This document shows positions 58,476 through 64,000 of a stretch of DNA of 64,000 nt, in pieces. The stretch comes from Trichoplusia ni (lineage: Eukaryota > Arthropoda > Insecta > Lepidoptera > Noctuidae), in assembly GCF_003590095.1 (NCBI RefSeq), contig NC_039491.1:1426001-1490000 (forward strand), in the 5' to 3' direction. Made by a program: the position numbers and the translations under genes. The notes under the pieces are model-generated. The model ran no database searches. It was not told the origin of the DNA and worked only from the letters and a program-made list of their open reading frames with translations. How positions within the stretch are numbered: position 1 is the stretch's first letter; every line of letters starts with the position of its first letter.

Positions 58476-59399
58476 GAAAGTAGTATTTATGTACACAGAA
58501 AATTTACAAAAACAAATGATTCTAAAAGAGATGTTCAAAGGTCCATTCGGCAGACTTTTACCGAACTACCTGTGTACTAAATTATTGAAAGCAATATTTC
58601 TGTCTGTGTCTGACCTATTTTTATCTGTATCACAACACGAAGGGCACTGACAGAGACCACTGACGTGTTATCAGATTTGGAGCGGTGAAATTCCGGTGAC
58701 AAGCGCCGAAACAGTGCTGTTATTTATTGCATTGTTTGATAAATTGAAATAAATATTCCTTTTGAATTTTAAATTTAAATTTTTGTTATCATTTTTGTTG
58801 TTGATTGTATAAAATTGTTTTTGTTTTAGTTGTAACTGTTTATGTTAGATTTGATTGGATAGTATTTGTTAAAATTTGAAAATTTGCTTACTAGTTGTGT
58901 AAATAATACATATGTTTTTTTTGTCATGGTTGATATTATTTTGATCACGCTTAGCTTTCAAAATTAGAGAAACTTACGAATAAAAAAAAATGTATTCACA
59001 AAAGCGGTTGAAAGAAAAAACAGGAAGCTGGCGTGAAAGGTATACAACATTCGCACTAGCGCTTTTTATTTATTTTAAAATTATCCCTGAACTGCTATCA
59101 CTCACATGCGGTGTCCAAACATTCTGATTGACGATATTGCGATGGCAGAAAATGCAGCCAAAAGGATTCTGTCATAACAAAAATAAAAACAAAAAAGCGA
59201 TGGAATCATTTTAAAAAAACAAAAGAAATCAGAACTCGTAGCGTAGTACTGATACATAGCCTTTCAGTTTCCACTGATGCTATATACCAATATACATTTT
59301 CAAGTCAAGAATATTACACGATAAAGTATTGATATCAGTACACACTTGATAATAACCAGAAAATTGTAGTTACCAATACAATTCAATCTTGCATAGATT
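58476..59399. other. Non-coding; no gene recognised
   Basis: AT-rich; no supported feature. Confidence 0.4.
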
Positions 59400-59645
59400 A
59401 GTGTGCAAGAAGTTCGATTCCAACATAGGCAAAGTAACGGTGTGACTTTTTCAAAGTTTCGTGTACTTTCTTAATTATTTTAAGACACACCCGATAAATT
59501 GGATGTGAGCAAAACCTGGGTTAGAAATACCTACTGGAATTTGGAATCGCCAACCCGCAGTGAGCTAGTCTGGTAATCAATGCTCAAACCCCTCCTATAT
59601 GGGAAGAGGTGCTCTGCCTGTGGACGTATATAGGCTGCTATTCAT
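59400..59645 (+). mobile_element. tRNA-type SINE family B, most complete tail
   Basis: gaagttcgattccaac supplies the B box near 59411; ggaatcgccaacccgcagtg, agctagtctggtaatcaatg and the tail gcctgtggacgtatataggct follow. It is the uninterrupted counterpart of 39318-39568. Confidence 0.65.
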
Positions 59646-60041
59646 ATACAATTCAATGTCTTAAAGTAAAAATTTAATTTAAATTCTCCTGCCTGTTCAA
59701 TTACATTATAAACCATAATTACTCACAACAAAACACATTTTTCGATGCGAAACAAAATCAACAATTTCATACTCATATTTTCTAGGAGACGGTTTCCCAA
59801 TAAATAAGTCCACATTTTTTGCCAATGTCGTATATTCAGTTTCATTTTTACCGTAAAATGACAATACGAACATTAATTTTAATATCACAGTCCAAAAAGA
59901 TTACGATTAACACTTACATGGAAATATCTTAGCTAGGAAATTCACTGTGGTTCTCAATACATTTATACGTGAAATTATAATGTCCAAAGAACGGTATTTA
60001 CAGCGTGATCAACGTTTGTAGCTCTCGTACTACAAATAAAT

Positions 60042-60257
60042 GCGGACAACATCACATACATTGTTCTGAATCCAAAGTAAGTTGCTAAAGCACTTGTGTT
60101 ATGGAATTCAGATACAACGACGGTACCACAAACACCCAGACCCGAGACAATGTACAAATGTGAATTTTTACATTGACCCGACCGGGGATCGAACCCGGGA
60201 CCTCAGAGCTAGCGACACCTTGAAACCGGTGCGTACGCCACTCGACCACGGAGGTCG
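60042..60257 (-). mobile_element. tRNA-derived SINE family A, copy 2
   Basis: Same 216-bp length and orientation as 35274-35489, with A box antisense at 60238-60248 and B box antisense at 60185-60195. It differs by a handful of substitutions (for example acggtacc for aaggtacc). Its ATTT tail is only about two units long. Confidence 0.85.
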
Positions 60258-63200
60258 TCATAGGGCTTGTCGACGGAAAAAAATAACATTGAAAATACAG
60301 TTTTTCTTTTAATCTAAATGAAAATTTTGATTATACATAAAAAATCTTTGATTTAATACCAGTAAAACAAAAGGGTACATTACATCAAAATAAAAAAAAA
60401 TAACAAAATACAAACGAACACACATTTCGTTATTAAATTACTACGTACCAAATATTATGGAAATCAAATCACATTTATACTAAATTGGAACGTGGTACTC
60501 TAATAACAATTAATTATTAGACGTGTAAATTTGATTGAGCATGTTATAATTTAATAGTAGCAAATGGCAAATGTTGTTCATTTAACATTCAAAATCACGT
60601 TTACTTGTTCACTGTATGTTAAATAAGTATGGTAGCTTATACTGATGAAAACACATAATATTAATGACATTTTGAATGAATTTGAATATTCTGAGATACT
60701 TCATTTGTAAAATATTTTCGTGATTAGAGACCACAAGCATGCACACAGAAAAATAAAAACTTGTAAATTTATAGTTCAGAACTTATTTGTAACAAAATAC
60801 AGCAACGTTGCATCGTATATTTTAAACTTGTAGACAGACTTAGCAGAAAATAAAATTGCATTGAATCGAGAGCTTATAAAAATAGCTTGTTAAGTCCAGA
60901 GAGTTCTATTACGTCGCGTCGGTTTTACACGAGAATAGAAGATACAAGTACGTACAGAAAACCGGACAGGACAAAATAACATACCGACTTAATTGGAGAT
61001 GTATTTCTTTTTGAGGTCTGTGTCTCGAAAATGAAAAAAAAATCTACCCAAAATGTCCACATATTATATTTTAACAGTATGATGGCCTGAAAAAGACTCT
61101 TAAGACATGTATGTAAGGTATGGATTTGTGAAAATTGAGTTTGTATCACCATAAACGTTGTATTGAAGAATGTTCATCGATTACTCTTGTTCGTTTCTAT
61201 TTAGTGAGTTTTGGTTAACTTTTTGATCGTACGAGAGCCACAAAACAAAACAATTGAATAAAGGGTCGCATGAAATTGATATTTTTATTGATTTACATAC
61301 AACTTTATAAATTTTCACTAACTATACTATGTTCAGTTCTTATCAATGGTCATTTTCACAGCCCGTTCACTGCTACCTGCGGAGGAAAAGGCAAGGTTAA
61401 TACAAGATAAATGTTCGGAATGCTCTTCAAAAGACAGGATATGAGTTCGGGGGAAACGGTGAAAGGCCCTTTGGACGGAGGCATAGTTACTTCAAAGGTC
61501 ACTGAGCTGTCAAAAACTGTCGTAATAATTTTCCTGTTTAATTACATCTAACAAAACCGTTCTCACTTAGACCAACCTGAGCTTTCTCTAACCCTAATAA
61601 ATAAAAAAATATTTAAAATTTATTATTTATAGTAACTGTCTTGAGGATTATTCATAATAAAATGATGCACCGATATACTTCACATGAGTACATCGTTGCA
61701 TCATTTTATTAATTTACATATTTTTATCAATCGAGATTGCTCGCCTAGTTTCAAACCCAACTGGAATCTAATCATGATCCATCGTGGCGGCGAAGTCGCA
61801 ACTAGTCGGGCAAATACGCGTGAGTATTGCATTATTTAATTACACATTCATTATTCATGCTCATCTCGTGTCAAATTAATATTTTTTTTAATTAATATTT
61901 TATTTCCAAAAAATCAACATCTAGGAGCACTCAAATTATATCCAGGTAGAGTTTCAAAGTTTTCCTCCAATGTTTTACTCCTAGAAGGTGTCGCTACAGG
62001 TAAAAGGCCGTAATGATCTAGTGACTTAAAAAGGCATAACTCTAAAAACAAATGAGACAACTAAAACAGCTTTCCCTGCTAGTTTCATAATTGCGAAAGT
62101 TGGGATTTTTACAGTATTTTTATCATCATCGTCGCTGCTGTGGATTTGAATAATTTAGGGAAGGTAAAATATTTCTGGCTTCACATTTTCTCTAAATAAA
62201 TACACTTTTGCAATGAAAACCTTACTTTTGTCTTTGATTAGACAAAAAAAATGTTTGTTATTTTTTTGGCTGGCTCGTTTGCTGTGTGGCACAACAGGGG
62301 GATATCTATGCCCAGTTTTAAACCGCGATATGCGACATATTAAATTGAATTAAAATACGTTTATTTTCAGGTATACATCCATATTTACACGAAATGACAG
62401 ACACATACTCATACAGACAAATAAAACAGAACAAAAACAACTTTTATAACTATTTAACATTATTTAGTAAACATTTATTTAATGTTTTATATAACTGAGT
62501 CAGATTTATTTTTAAGGCTATCCAGAGCTCGGGAAAATACAGTCACAAAAAGGTAGGGTAATATTTTCAGAGTCTACTTATACATCCTTGGGTTTTGTAA
62601 TTTTACCCCAACTCCTAAATGCTTGATCGAGACTCTGAATTAAAGTAAGTTTAGATTGCCTATTTGATAAAATCAATAGAAGTCATAAAACCTACAAAGA
62701 GCGGATGGAGTTATTTTGTTAACTGTAATGCCATCTTCAAATATTTACTGTATTTTACATACACCCTACAAACTGCTTCCTTAAAATAAATAAAGGGGGT
62801 CGTACAAATTGTCGACCAACCTTTTTATTGTGCCAATCTCATCCCTTAGTGTGTCCCTACTTTCCTGTGGAGTACGGCATCTTATACATTTTTAATCGCC
62901 GTCCAAAGTTCCCTCAAATGTTTGTTGTTACTCTGTCAACTTGTAAATTTCTTAACATTTAACTTTACCCGACTGAATTATACAACGGAAAGTTAACGTT
63001 TAATAAAATATTAATTAGCAGCTTCGTTCCTCGTGCCAAATGGAGACTTAATATTCTTATAGAATTGTAGCGATTAAAGGCGTTTCAATCGTCTGTTGGT
63101 GTTTTGTATACGATACGTAGGATTTTAACAATACTGGGAAGCTTATTTACTATCTGGCATATTCATTTGTTTGTGAACATCATTTATTAATAGAAAACGA

Positions 63201-64000
63201 CCCAGATTACTTAAATTCAAAATATCCCTTAAAACACTTTTTGACAGCTGTCATGTTGTGAAACTGACATAAGTCAGAATTGGCTTCGTTTCTGGCCTGG
63301 AGATAGAAATATTCTGGCCGTCTCCTATTTGGTTGAACCGAAATCATTTCAAATAAATAGACTAAGAGCCATTCCCATAATTTACTATCTCATAAATGAC
63401 TTATAACGTTGTCCTAACATCTCAACCGTATGTCGGCATGTCGAGTGTCAAATGTGATTGCGTTTGGAGGTATTCTCCATAATTAATGGGTTCAGTAGCC
63501 AGGGTAAGCGGCTAGTGAGTTATGTCCTAGCGACAGCCGGATAGATGGACGTGGTTGCACAAACAATAAGCCAACGGCTTCCATTTTCCGATTAATTCCG
63601 GGTATCGAGTTTCGGCTTGAATTAATCTCGAGAGCTCCTCATGGCTCTCTCTTTTAGCTACCGAAATTACTTTTGATTTCGTAAGTATATTGCTAGTAGT
63701 TTGTTTTAGTACAAGTTTAATATTAACATTACTGTCGTTTATAGTGGTAAAAAAATCCTAATATGTCATTTATAAAAAATACTCATGCACAAAGGAAATG
63801 ACGCTGAGAGTTTCACAAACCTTTCTCACAATAATAACATTAAAAGTCTATTTCATAATTTTTTCGTATAAATCATTAAAAAAAAAAAGTATAGTAATAA
63901 CCTTTCTTTAACACAAAAATACACAAGTCAGTATAAAATATGTACTAGAATTCCGCAAGTAGAAACTACCTACACGAGAAAAACACAATAGTGGGACAAA
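60258..64000. other. Non-coding; no gene recognised
   Basis: AT-rich with only short chance frames. It contains the hairpin at 61655-61711 and a somewhat GC-richer, non-coding stretch at about 63420-63660 without recognisable content. Confidence 0.5.
61655..61711. repeat. 57-base hairpin, miRNA-precursor-sized
   Basis: A perfect 15-bp outer stem (taataaaatgatgca with tgcatcattttatta) continues through about 11 more pairs with two mismatches and one wobble to a 5-base loop (cacat). The size fits a short insect miRNA precursor, but a small palindromic MITE is equally possible. The AT-rich outer stem reduces specificity. Confidence 0.45.

Noticed and set aside
58294..58650. 118-codon frame
   Set aside because: Its first half is a Helitron-type element read in antisense and the rest has no recognisable domain.

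Overview
The window looks like gene-poor nuclear DNA from a moth or butterfly (Lepidoptera). It is strongly AT-rich, has no operon-like gene packing, and is filled with dispersed repeats of kinds I know from lepidopteran genomes: tRNA- and 5S-derived SINEs, non-autonomous Helitrons starting TC and ending CTAG, RTE- and CR1-like LINE remains, and a ubiquitous repeat containing the phrase caccaggctgtatctc. I found no convincing host exon, rRNA, tRNA gene or CRISPR array. Every long open frame belongs to a retroelement. The order or family of the host cannot be proved from the sequence alone.

Layout. 1-4779 is non-coding, with a CpG-containing patch behind a TATA-like box near 2069 and a decayed CTACG-rich inverted repeat. 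4796-10100 is the main object: two Penelope-like retroelement copies joined head to head, each with an intact reverse transcriptase plus GIY-YIG endonuclease frame, as perfect-looking 2529-bp inverted arms around a 198-bp centre, flanked by a 14-bp target duplication. 10115-28680 is non-coding and carries repeat fragments, a GC-rich 181-bp retroposon with a 14-bp target duplication (23906-24086), and a 354-bp 5S rRNA-derived SINE with a 14-bp target duplication (24952-25305). 28690-31620 is a 5'-truncated LINE with an uninterrupted 844-codon frame. 31840-39810 holds tRNA-type SINEs, two Helitron-type elements (one nested in a SINE) and a 658-bp element with perfect 27-bp terminal inverted repeats. 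40877-42667 is a second, frameshifted LINE with an ATTTC-repeat tail. 43400-60260 is a mosaic of old repeats, including an inverted pair of 0.4-kb MITE-like elements, RTE 3' ends and a second copy of a SINE seen at 35274. 60258-64000 shows only a miRNA-sized hairpin.

How the parts work together: these elements are not a pathway but a transposition community. The Penelope-like and LINE frames encode their own copying enzymes. The SINEs encode no protein and appear to borrow LINE machinery; one family ends in a sequence resembling the 3' end of the RTE fragments here. The MITEs and Helitron-type copies would depend on enzymes encoded elsewhere. The most unusual structure is the head-to-head Penelope-like dimer inside a single target duplication; nothing here clearly represents a wholly new class of system.
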